Shown here piece after piece: positions 18,345-26,075 of a stretch of 64,000 nt of DNA. This DNA is from Actinomycetales bacterium JB111 (GTDB lineage: Bacteria; Actinomycetota; Actinomycetes; Actinomycetales; Actinomycetaceae). How positions within the stretch are numbered: position 1 is the first letter of the stretch; every line of letters starts with the position of its first letter. Made by a program: the position numbers and the translations under genes. The DNA is taken from NCBI GenBank assembly GCA_900163555.1, contig FUHX01000043.1:24925-88924 (forward strand), read 5' to 3'. Below the pieces are notes generated by a model, which did not search any database, was not told where the DNA came from, and saw only the letters and a program-made list of their open reading frames with translations.

Positions 18345-18493
18345 TTTGCGCCCATCTCGATCTGGTCGTGGTGCCGTCATTGGCCGTTAGCACACTGCGT
18401 GACGTGTCCGCGCGCGGGGAGGGCATCTCGCCGTGCGGGGGGTTCCGCCGGGCAGGCCCGACGGCGTCTCGACGTGCTCGCGACACTACCCGC

Positions 18494-18514
18494 ACTATAC
18501 ATCTATAGACAAGT
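18494..18514. promoter_or_regulatory. Candidate GntR operator (site A)
   Basis: A 21-bp element beginning ACTATACAT and ending GACAAGT. It shares 15 of 21 positions with site B at 21811-21831, including the full ACTATACAT block and the ACAA core. Read on the minus strand it contains TATAGT, a good -10 for the E1 gene, so a bound protein would block the promoter. It lies between the divergent E1 and gntR starts. Confidence 0.6.
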
Positions 18515-18617
18515 GAAGATCTGTCCGTCCGACGCTAGGATGTTCGGACACAACACCACGTCGGGGGCGACGCAGCTCCCGTCGCAGGCTACCGCGCAAC
18601 CGACCGAGGACACATCG

Positions 18618-19352
18618 ATGACCGAGACGCTCTCTCGCACCGGCCCCACTCCCATGTACGTGCAGCTGACGAACATCCTGCGCGACAAGATCGAGGCCGG
18701 CGAGTGGTCTGTCAACGAGAAGATCCCTTCCGAGAACGCGCTCAACCAGATGTACGGCATCTCCCGCATGACCGCCCGTCAGGTGCTGGCACAGCTCGTC
18801 AACGAGGGGCTTCTCTTCCGCGTGCAGGGCAAGGGCACGTTCGTGGCGCCCAGGAAGATCGCCACGCGCTCCCCCTCCTACAAGGGCATCCGCGAGCAGC
18901 TGGAGCAGATGGGCTACCAGACCGCGACCGAGCTCCTCAGCGAGGAGGTCATCGTGGCGGACCGCCATCTGTCCGCCCGTCTCGCGCTGCCCGAGGACGA
19001 GCCGGTGCACAAGATCCGCCGCCTGCGCACGGTGGACGGGGAGCCGATCAGCCTGCACGAGTCCTACATCCCGCAGCGCCTCGCGCCCGGCCTGTTCGAG
19101 CACGACGCCGCGAGCCAGCAGCTCTGCGTGATCCTCGAGCGGGAGTTCGACCTCGAGATGGGTCACATCATCGAGACGCTCGAGTCCGCCTCGCCGACCA
19201 ACGAGGACGCCAAGCTGCTCGGCGTGCACCGCAGCACTCCCCTGCTCGTCCTGCGCCAGGAGATCTCCAGCCCCACGGGTCAGCGCTTCGAGTACTCGAA
19301 GATCACGTTCCGCGGCGACAAGGTCCGTCTCACCTTCGAGTACGACCAGTAG
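18618..19352 (+). CDS. GntR-family regulator, HutC subfamily
   Basis: 244 residues: winged helix (about 8-75; PSENALNQMYGISRMTARQ is the recognition helix region) joined to a UTRA effector domain (about 95-240; IRRLRTVDGEPISLHESYI is characteristic). HutC-type regulators respond to sugars, amino acids or their phosphates and usually repress. Start ATG 18618 follows GAGGA; an in-frame ATG at 18540 is possible but less likely. It is divergent from E1-E2 and central in the locus, so it probably controls the genes carrying the ACTATACAT-type sites (inference). Confidence 0.9.
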   Translation: MTETLSRTGPTPMYVQLTNILRDKIEAGEWSVNEKIPSENALNQMYGISRMTARQVLAQLVNEGLLFRVQGKGTFVAPRKIATRSPSYKGIREQLEQMGYQTATELLSEEVIVADRHLSARLALPEDEPVHKIRRLRTVDGEPISLHESYIPQRLAPGLFEHDAASQQLCVILEREFDLEMGHIIETLESASPTNEDAKLLGVHRSTPLLVLRQEISSPTGQRFEYSKITFRGDKVRLTFEYDQ

Positions 19353-19367
19353 CGCGGCCCCGCGCGC

Positions 19368-19928
19368 TCAGCGCGCGTGGGTGGGAACGTCGTCGGGTGT
19401 GGTCGTCCCCCGACGACGATCGGTCGCCTCGGGCGACCGGGTCGCGGATCCCAGGCGTGCGCGCCAGAGGAGGACGACCGCGGCGCCCGCGAGGCACAGG
19501 CCGACGAAGGTCAGCAGCGCGAGCCCGATGCCGGGGTTCATCCCGTAGCCACGCACGGCGCCGGACGCCCAGAGCATCGTCACGATGCCCGCGGCGGCGC
19601 CGAGGACGAGGAACGTGGCGGCGGCCGCAAGGTCGGTCTGGGTGCGCCGGTCCGGCCCCGTCTCCCCCGCGTGGTCCGGAGGGCCGCTGCCGCGTCCGCC
19701 GGAAAGAACGTGGTGGAAGGCGAGGCCCGTGAGCGCCGCGGCGATCTCGACCGGCACGAAGCACAGGATCGAGTACGCGAGCAGCGTGGTGGCGACGGAC
19801 TGCAGCTCGGGGTAGTCACCGACAAGCTCCTGCGCGATCCAGGGCAGGCCGACCGCCTGGACCAGCACGCTGAGCGCGAGCACCGCCCACGCCCCCGCCG
19901 CCACGGCGGACGTCGTCATCTGCCTCAT
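19368..19928 (-). CDS. DUF2975-like four-helix membrane protein
   Basis: 186 residues with four hydrophobic segments (around 10-35, 50-75, 100-125 and 135-160) and a charged C-terminal tail. Size and layout resemble DUF2975 membrane proteins, which often pair with a small Cro-like regulator. No such regulator is adjacent here. It interrupts the catabolic locus and may be unrelated to it. The start at 19928 follows GAGGGTGAGAG. No function is known. Confidence 0.65.
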   Translation of the reverse strand: MRQMTTSAVAAGAWAVLALSVLVQAVGLPWIAQELVGDYPELQSVATTLLAYSILCFVPVEIAAALTGLAFHHVLSGGRGSGPPDHAGETGPDRRTQTDLAAAATFLVLGAAAGIVTMLWASGAVRGYGMNPGIGLALLTFVGLCLAGAAVVLLWRARLGSATRSPEATDRRRGTTTPDDVPTHAR

Positions 19929-20049
19929 CGCTCTCACCCTCGCCTTGTGGCTGCACCGGAAGCTCATCGTCCCAGGGGCTCGCGGAAACGTCCATCGGTC
20001 GGCGCCGGTTGAGCGGCCCTGCGCGGCGGGACGCACGGTCGACGCACAA

Positions 20050-20088
20050 CGCGCCGTGCCCCGCTCGTCATGAGCGGGGCACGGCGCG
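20050..20088. terminator. Terminator downstream of the CbbY-like gene
   Basis: Perfect 17-bp stem (20050-20066 with 20072-20088) and 5-nt loop GTCAT, directly after the stop of the minus-strand phosphatase gene. It separates the aldolase operon from the DUF2975-like gene. Confidence 0.8.
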
Positions 20089-20110
20089 GGTGGAGGAGAG
20101 AGTCGGCCGG

Positions 20111-20872
20111 TCAGGCCGCGAGGAGCTTCGTCAGCGACTCGCGGTCGATCACGCCGTTCGAGCGCACGTCGTCGCCGGCGCGAACCTCGGCCGGGTTGTC
20201 GGCCTCGCCCAGGTGCGACACCACGATGGCCGCGTCCGGGAACGGGTCGTTCTGCGTGAAGTGGCTGAGGGTCACGACGTGCGTGATCCCCGCCGCCGCG
20301 GCGGCCTTCGCGCCCGACTCGGAGTCCTCGACCACGACCGCGTCGGCCTTGTCGATGCCGAGCTCGGCCACGGCCAGGTTGTAGATGTCGGGCGCGGGCT
20401 TCTTGGCCGGGACGACGTCGCCGGCCCAGACGCCGGAGACGCGGGCGTAGAGGTCCTCGCCGATCACGTTGCGCAACACGGCGCGCACGGAACGCTCGGC
20501 GGACGTCGAGGCGACGGCGACCTTCCAGCCGGCGTCGAGGACCTCCGCGATGATGCGGCGGACGCCGGGGCGACCCGGCAGCTTGCCGGCCTCGACGAGC
20601 TCCACGTAGATCTCGCTCTTGCGCTTGTGGGTCTCCGCGACCTTCTCGTCCAGGTCCGGGGCCGAGGCGAGCTCGAGCTCCGGGTGCTGGCCGAGGTAGT
20701 GCCGCATGCGCTCCTTGCCGCCGCCGACCTTGAGCAGGTCGGAGTACTCCTCGGCGGTCCAGCGGAACGGGAAGCCGAGCTCCTCGAACGTCTGGTTGAA
20801 GGCCACGAGGTGGCCGTCGAGCTCGGTGTCCGCGAGGACGCCGTCGCAGTCGAAGATCAGTGCGTTGGTCAT
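20111..20872 (-). CDS. CbbY/PGM-type HAD-IA phosphatase
   Basis: 253 residues. Motif I is FDCDGVLADTE, motif II AVASTSAERS, motif III lysine in PAKKPAPDIY and motif IV VVEDSESGAKAA. The cap segment WTAEEYSDLLKVGGGKERM closely resembles CbbY, which dephosphorylates the RuBisCO inhibitor xylulose-1,5-bisphosphate. Here there is no RuBisCO, but a RuBisCO-like protein lies in the same locus, so a phosphorylated by-product or pathway intermediate is the likely substrate (inference). Its ATG shares one base with the stop of the upstream aldolase (TGATG), indicating translational coupling. Confidence 0.9.
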   Translation of the reverse strand: MTNALIFDCDGVLADTELDGHLVAFNQTFEELGFPFRWTAEEYSDLLKVGGGKERMRHYLGQHPELELASAPDLDEKVAETHKRKSEIYVELVEAGKLPGRPGVRRIIAEVLDAGWKVAVASTSAERSVRAVLRNVIGEDLYARVSGVWAGDVVPAKKPAPDIYNLAVAELGIDKADAVVVEDSESGAKAAAAAGITHVVTLSHFTQNDPFPDAAIVVSHLGEADNPAEVRAGDDVRSNGVIDRESLTKLLAA

Positions 20873-21732
20873 CAGGCGCCCTTTCCAGCGGAACGGAAGA
20901 TCTCAAAGTTCTCGCCGATGACGGTGGCGACGTTGGCCTCGATCGCGTTGAACAGCTTGACCGGGTCCCACTTGTCGTTGGCCTCGCACTCCTTGAGGTG
21001 CGCGAGGGATCCCTGCATGTAGGCGTACTTCAGGGCGGTGGAGATGTTGATCTTCGCGATGCCCGCGTCGATGAAGCTGTGGAAGTCCTCCGCCGCGAGG
21101 CCGGTGCCGCCGTGCAGGACGACCGGCAGGTCCGTCTTGGCGGCGAACTCGGCGGCGCGGTCCTGGCGCAGGACCGGGGTGGACTTGTACTGGCCGTGGG
21201 CGGTGCCGAGCTGCGGGGCGATCATGTCGGTGCCGGTGTCCACGGCGACCTCGATGAGCTTGTCCACCGAGTACGAGTGCACGGCCACGTCGGAGCCGAC
21301 GCCGTCCTCGACGCCGATGATGTTCTCGATCTCGGACTCGACGGCCACGCCGGCGGCGTGCGCCTCGGCGACGACCTCACGGGTCTCGGCCCAGGCGGTG
21401 TCGAGGTCGCGGTCGGAGGCGTCGAAGAGGACGGAGTCCCAGCCGTGCTTGATGACCTCGGTGATCACGGCGCGGTCCGGGCAGTGGTCGAGGTGCAGGG
21501 AGACCGGGGCGCTCGACTGAGCTGCCGAGTAGCGGTAGGCGGCCGCGAGGACCTCGGCGCCGAGCATCTTCACGGTCTTCACCGACGTCTGGAGGATGAC
21601 CGGCGAGTTCGCCTTCTCGGCGGCGGACACGACCGCGCGGATCGAGTGCGCGTCGACGATGTTGACGGCGGGGACCGCGTACCCGTTGCCGCGAGCGGCC
21701 TGTACGAGATCAAGAGTCTTGGCGATGGTCAT
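20872..21732 (-). CDS. Class II (zinc) ketose-phosphate aldolase, FbaA/KbaY/GatY family
   Basis: 286 residues. Zinc and catalytic motifs are SLHLDHCPD, SEIENIIGVEDG, GTAHGQYK, VLHGGTGL and KINISTALK, all typical of class II fructose/tagatose-bisphosphate aldolases. Size fits the KbaY/GatY branch. It would cleave a ketose 1-phosphate or bisphosphate to dihydroxyacetone phosphate plus an aldehyde. The substrate is unclear; neighbouring TIM-like and DhaK-like proteins suggest a short-chain ketose phosphate. RBS AGAGG precedes the ATG. A candidate GntR operator lies 79 bp upstream. Confidence 0.9.
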   Translation of the reverse strand: MTIAKTLDLVQAARGNGYAVPAVNIVDAHSIRAVVSAAEKANSPVILQTSVKTVKMLGAEVLAAAYRYSAAQSSAPVSLHLDHCPDRAVITEVIKHGWDSVLFDASDRDLDTAWAETREVVAEAHAAGVAVESEIENIIGVEDGVGSDVAVHSYSVDKLIEVAVDTGTDMIAPQLGTAHGQYKSTPVLRQDRAAEFAAKTDLPVVLHGGTGLAAEDFHSFIDAGIAKINISTALKYAYMQGSLAHLKECEANDKWDPVKLFNAIEANVATVIGENFEIFRSAGKGA

Positions 21733-21810
21733 TGGAGGTACCTCTTCCCGGGTGGGCACGGAACTGGTGCGGCATCGAACCGCCCTCGATGGGGCGTCCG
21801 CCCACCGTCG

Positions 21811-21831
21811 ACTATACATGTTAGTACAACT
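21811..21831. promoter_or_regulatory. Candidate GntR operator and promoter (site B)
   Basis: A 21-bp element starting ACTATACATG, matching site A at 15 positions. On the minus strand it contains TATAGT, and TCGACC lies 17 bp further upstream, giving a plausible sigma-70-type promoter for the aldolase gene with the operator between and over its boxes. Confidence 0.6.
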
Positions 21832-21920
21832 TGGGTCGAGTGCCCGACGCCGATCGTCCGCACGGCCGTCGACGAACCACGAGTCGTCGCTGACTCGCGA
21901 TCCTCGACGACCCGCGGTGA

Positions 21921-22694
21921 CTACCGCTCGGCGGGCGCGTGCGCGCGGACCTCGTCGACGCTGGCCAGGAAGCGGTCGGCGTCCAGGCCGCCGCGGCCGA
22001 GGAAGATCCCCTCGGGGGTCTGGGCGGCGGACGTCGCCGCGCCCGCAATGTCGGCGTAGGTCCCCGGGACAGCCGAACCGCCGTAGACGATCCGGAACTC
22101 GGACACCGTGTTCTGAAGGACGCCGCGCAGCGCCTCGACGGTCCGCGCGATGTGCTCCGGCGGCGCGGGCTGCGGCGCGCCGATCGCCCACGTGGGCTCG
22201 TAAGCGGCGATGACCTCGGCTCCCTCGGGCAGCCCGCCGAACGCACGCTCGACCTGCTCGGTGAGGACCGGGACGGGGTCGTCGTCGGCGGTCGGCTCGC
22301 CGCACACGAGGATCGGCACGATCCCGGCGTCGACGGCGGCCTCGATCTTTGCCCGCACGAGTTCGTCCGTCTCCCCCTGGTACTTCCGACGCTCGGGGTG
22401 GCCGACCATCGTGTAGCGCGCGCCGAGGGCGGCCAGCAGCTCGGCGGGGACCTCGCCCGTGTACGCGCCGAGCGGGTGCGCGGAGAGGTCCTGGACGCCG
22501 ATCTCGACCCCGAGCGGCCCGAGCGCGGTGACGAATCGGTCCACCAGCGGGAACGGCACGCAGATGTACGCCCCCTCCCCCTGTCCGGGGCGCTCGGCGA
22601 GGCCGGCGGCCACCGTGTCGATCCAGGCGGTCGCCTGGTCGAGGGAGAAGTAGGCCTTCGAGCTGAAGCCGGTCAGGGCCTGGGGGATCGACAC
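21921..22694 (-). CDS. Triose-phosphate-isomerase homologue (LerI/EryH-like candidate)
   Basis: 257 residues with a TIM barrel. The catalytic glutamate lies in AAYEPTWAIG and the phosphate loop in RIVYGGSAVPG; the His/Ser block is MVGHPERRKY, where canonical TIM has GHSERR. The N-terminal catalytic lysine region is unlike glycolytic TpiA. Paralogues of this kind isomerise tetrulose phosphates: LerI in mycobacterial threitol pathways and EryH in Brucella erythritol catabolism. GTG start 22694 follows GAAGGA. It lies between the DhaK-DhaL kinase and the aldolase, supporting a tetrulose-phosphate role over glycolysis (inference). Confidence 0.85.
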   Translation of the reverse strand: MSIPQALTGFSSKAYFSLDQATAWIDTVAAGLAERPGQGEGAYICVPFPLVDRFVTALGPLGVEIGVQDLSAHPLGAYTGEVPAELLAALGARYTMVGHPERRKYQGETDELVRAKIEAAVDAGIVPILVCGEPTADDDPVPVLTEQVERAFGGLPEGAEVIAAYEPTWAIGAPQPAPPEHIARTVEALRGVLQNTVSEFRIVYGGSAVPGTYADIAGAATSAAQTPEGIFLGRGGLDADRFLASVDEVRAHAPAER

Positions 22695-22891
22695 GCGATC
22701 ACGTCCTTCGCTGGTGCGGGTGGAGGGGAAGTTGGGGAACGGAGGAGGGTGCGGCCTGACGCGCCGGCGGGGTGCCGCGTCCCTCGCCCGGCCGGTGCGG
22801 TGCACCGGTAGGGAGGAGGTCGCGACACCCCGCCGTCACGTGCCCGGACCCGGCTCACGCGCGTTGCGCGCGGGCGGCCCCGTGGGCCAGT

Positions 22892-22926
22892 CGGTGGCCG
22901 GCCGGATCTCGTCCCGCCGGCCACCG
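22892..22926 (-). terminator. Hairpin after the dihydroxyacetone-kinase-like gene
   Basis: 11-bp stem CGGTGGCCGGC (22892-22902) with GCCGGCCACCG (22916-22926) and a 13-nt loop, just beyond the kinase stop. The 243-bp kinase-TIM gap holds nothing else I recognise. Confidence 0.55.
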
Positions 22927-22937
22927 CGGTCGGCCTG

Positions 22938-24626
22938 TCAGCCGATGAGGTTCGCGATGACCTCGATGATGCTTCCGGCGGAGACCGCACCCGGGTCCGG
23001 GTGACCGACGGACTTCTCCGCCAGCGGGCGGGAGCGGCCGATCTTCGGGCTGAGCGGGGCGGTGTCCTGCGCGAGCTTCGGCGCGGAGGACGCGGCGTCG
23101 GCCCAGGAGCCGTTCGCCTCGAGCTCGTTCACGACCGGCACGATGACGTCGACCATGGTCTTGTCACCGAGCTCGGCGCCGCCGACCTTGACGAGGGCGT
23201 CGCGACCGGCGACGAACGCGGCGACCGCGTCGTCGTTGGTCGGGGTGCCCGTGTCGGACAGCGAGCCGCCGACGGCGAGGATGATCGCGCCCCAGAGCGC
23301 GCCGGAGGTGCCGCCCGCGTCGTCGGACCAGGCCTGACCCGCGCGGGTGAGCGTGGTGCCGAGGCCGGCGCCGGCCTCGACGGCGGCCTTCGCCTCGCGG
23401 AGGGCCGAGGTGGCGCCGCGGACCATGCCGATGCCGTGGTCGCCGTCGCCGGCGAACGCGTCGAGGTTGCCGAGCTCCTCCTCCTGCTCCTTCAGGCGCG
23501 CGAGGATCTTTTCGATGCCGTCGACGGCCTGGGCCGCGGCGGCGCGCGAGGCGTCGTCGGACTCGGGGATCTCACCCTTGGTGTCCTCGGCGATGACCGC
23601 GTCCGCCTCGGAGATCGGGGCGACGTCGCCGATCGCACCGCGCTTGAAGGCCGGGGTGTCGACCGGGTCGAGCCAGAGCTTCTCCAGCTCGTCGTCGAGC
23701 CACACGAGGGACAGCGAGAGGCCGCCCATGTCCAGGGAAGTCACGAGCTCGTCGGCGACCGAGTCGACGATGGTCACGCCGGCCTCCTCGAGCGCCGCGT
23801 GGACGGACTTGAAGACGACGAAGAGCTCCTCGTACTTCGTGGTGCCGAGGCCGTTGAGCAGGGCGACGACGCGGCCGTCCGCGTTCGCCGGGCGCTCCTC
23901 GAGGAGCTTGCCCACGAGCAGGCGGGCGACCTCGTCGGCGGTGCCGAGGTCCATCTCGTCGATGCCGGGCTCGCCGTGCACGCCGAGGCCGAGGGACAGG
24001 CGCCCCTCCGGAACGGTGAACAGCGGCTGGGCGGCGCCAGGGAGGGTGCAGCCCGAGTATGCGACGCCGAGCGTGAAGGTCGCGTCGTTCGCCTTGGCGT
24101 TGACGCGGAGGACCTCGTCGAAGTCGTAGCCGGCCTCGGCCGCGGCGCCGGTGATCTTGAAGACCGGCACGAAGCCCGAGATGCCGCGGCGCTTCTCCGG
24201 GGTCTCCGGCGGGGCGGAGGCGATGTCGTCGGTGAGGACGAGGACCGAGGCCTTCTGGCCCTCGGCCTTCAGCTGCTCGACGGCCGCACCGAAGTGGAGG
24301 ACGTCACCGGCGTAGTTGCCGAAGCAGATCACGGTGCCGCCGCCCTGGTCGGCGGCCTTCGCGACGGAGACCGCCTCGGTCGCGGACGGGGACGAGAAGA
24401 TGTTGCCACAGACGGCGCCGTCGGCCATGCCCGGCCCGACCCAGCCCATGAAGGCCGGGTAGTGGCCGGTGCCGCCACCGACGAGGACGGATACCTTTCC
24501 CTGCCGCTTCGCGGTGTTGCGGGCAACGCCGCCCGGGACGCGGCGGACGTGCCGGCCGTTCGCGGCGACGAAGCCGTCGACGAGCTCCTTGGGGAAGTCG
24601 TCAGGGTTGTTCCAGAGCTTGGTCAT
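22938..24626 (-). CDS. Fused DhaK-DhaL kinase (dihydroxyacetone/erythrulose kinase)
   Basis: 562 residues. The DhaK-like half (1-330) has GGGTGHYPAFMGWVGPGM and the substrate-binding histidine in LGLGVHGEPG. The DhaL half (about 360-562) has the ATP/Mg site AGDGDHGIGMV and DDAGGTSGALWG. The fused form uses ATP directly, as in dihydroxyacetone kinases and the mycobacterial erythrulose kinases LerK/DerK. With a TIM-like isomerase next, L-erythrulose or dihydroxyacetone are the obvious candidate substrates. ATG 24626 is the natural family start. Confidence 0.92.
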   Translation of the reverse strand: MTKLWNNPDDFPKELVDGFVAANGRHVRRVPGGVARNTAKRQGKVSVLVGGGTGHYPAFMGWVGPGMADGAVCGNIFSSPSATEAVSVAKAADQGGGTVICFGNYAGDVLHFGAAVEQLKAEGQKASVLVLTDDIASAPPETPEKRRGISGFVPVFKITGAAAEAGYDFDEVLRVNAKANDATFTLGVAYSGCTLPGAAQPLFTVPEGRLSLGLGVHGEPGIDEMDLGTADEVARLLVGKLLEERPANADGRVVALLNGLGTTKYEELFVVFKSVHAALEEAGVTIVDSVADELVTSLDMGGLSLSLVWLDDELEKLWLDPVDTPAFKRGAIGDVAPISEADAVIAEDTKGEIPESDDASRAAAAQAVDGIEKILARLKEQEEELGNLDAFAGDGDHGIGMVRGATSALREAKAAVEAGAGLGTTLTRAGQAWSDDAGGTSGALWGAIILAVGGSLSDTGTPTNDDAVAAFVAGRDALVKVGGAELGDKTMVDVIVPVVNELEANGSWADAASSAPKLAQDTAPLSPKIGRSRPLAEKSVGHPDPGAVSAGSIIEVIANLIG

Positions 24627-24734
24627 CGTTAATCCTCAGTGATCGTGATGAATGGGGGGCGCCCGCCGGGGGCGAGCTGACATCGTGCCGGGCGCCTGTC
24701 GACCGGCACGGGCGATTGTGTAACAGCAGGCGGC

Positions 24735-26075
24735 CTACGCACCACCTCCGGCCGCAGCGGCGCGTGCGAACACGGCGTCGATCAGCTCGTCGTCCCACGC
24801 CCCGTTCATGACGAGCAGATCGGCAAGAGTGACGCGATTCCGCATGAACGGCAGGGCGGAGAGCACCCACTTGGCGCGCTCCTCGCTGATCGCGGGGGTC
24901 AGGTCGGAAAAGGTCAGCGGGGCGCCCCACTGGGAAAGCGTGCGCGAGACGTACTGCGGCGCGGCAAGAAGTCCACGCAGTCGGTCGATGAGCTCGGCGT
25001 CGATCGTGGGTCGGGTCGCCGCGGTCTCCTGCCAGACTGCGATCTTCTGGGCGACGTTCGCCTGGCACGTCTCGGACAGCCGCCCGCTCGGGTCGACGAC
25101 CCGCCACGTGGTGTCCACGCGGTCGAGCGTGTCCTCCGGGTAGGTGGTGCCGGCGTCGATGCGCACGAGGTCCCGCTCGAGGGCGATCTCCCACAGCGCG
25201 GTGCTGAGCACGGTCGCCACGCCGACCTGTCGGCCGTGGAGGTCGTGCTCCGTGCCCTCGGCGATGGCCGCCATGTCGAGGATGTGGCTGGTGAGGTGCT
25301 CGCACCCGGACAGCGGGGCGGTGCTGCCCACCACGCCGATCGACAGACCGCCGTAGGTGAGCGCGTCCACGAGCGCGGGCATCGCGCCGTCGGCCTCCCG
25401 GCCGTCGTGCAGCCGCCCGACGGCGTCCATCAGGTCGGTCAGGACGGCCGGGTCCGCCTCGGCTCCCGTCAGGTGAGAGGCAAGGACCCAGTCCGCGATC
25501 GAGGAGCCGATCGCGACCGCGTCCCCGACGCCGGAGCCCACGAGCGTGTCCGGCGACCGCTCGAGCGCATCCGACTCGATGAGGATGGCGCTCGGCCACC
25601 TGGTCGGCCGCGTCGACTTCGCCCCTGCGTTGATGAGGACGCTCATCGCGTCCGCATACCCATTGACCGAGGCCGCCGACTGGACGGCGACAAGCGGGAC
25701 ACCCTCGGCCGTGGCGGCCTTCCCCAGGTCCGTGATCGTCCCGGAACCCACCGACACGACTCCCCCGGCGGCCGCGAGGCGGTCGGCGGAGTCCTGCACG
25801 GTGCGCTCGTCGAGGACCAGCCCGTGGTCGTCGATCAGCGGGGTGACGATCTCGGTGGCGAAGCCGCTCGCCTCGATCGAGGCGACGACCTTCGCGAGGA
25901 GGTCGCCGTCGTCGACGGGCTTGGCGACGCCGTCGGACAGGATCGCGATCGGTGAGCGCGCTCCCAGCCTGGTGAGGGTCTCCCCCGCCCGGGCCGCGGC
26001 CCCGGCGGAGTAGTCGATCTGGTCGAGGTGTCCGTTGGAGGCCGCGAGGGCGGCCTCGGTCAGATGAGTGGTCAT
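24735..26075 (-). CDS. Iron/zinc-type dehydrogenase, AraM/sn-glycerol-1-phosphate dehydrogenase family
   Basis: 446 residues. The NAD-binding segment SVGSGTITDLGKAAT, the substrate segment QSAASVNGYADAMSV and metal ligands in SGVGDAVA and around SGCEHLTSHILD identify the AraM/EgsA branch of dehydroquinate-synthase-fold dehydrogenases. Known members interconvert dihydroxyacetone phosphate and sn-glycerol-1-phosphate. Beside an erythritol-kinase-like protein it could instead oxidise a tetritol phosphate to a tetrulose phosphate (inference), replacing the flavoprotein EryB. It starts directly after the kinase stop codon. Confidence 0.88.
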   Translation of the reverse strand: MTTHLTEAALAASNGHLDQIDYSAGAAARAGETLTRLGARSPIAILSDGVAKPVDDGDLLAKVVASIEASGFATEIVTPLIDDHGLVLDERTVQDSADRLAAAGGVVSVGSGTITDLGKAATAEGVPLVAVQSAASVNGYADAMSVLINAGAKSTRPTRWPSAILIESDALERSPDTLVGSGVGDAVAIGSSIADWVLASHLTGAEADPAVLTDLMDAVGRLHDGREADGAMPALVDALTYGGLSIGVVGSTAPLSGCEHLTSHILDMAAIAEGTEHDLHGRQVGVATVLSTALWEIALERDLVRIDAGTTYPEDTLDRVDTTWRVVDPSGRLSETCQANVAQKIAVWQETAATRPTIDAELIDRLRGLLAAPQYVSRTLSQWGAPLTFSDLTPAISEERAKWVLSALPFMRNRVTLADLLVMNGAWDDELIDAVFARAAAAGGGA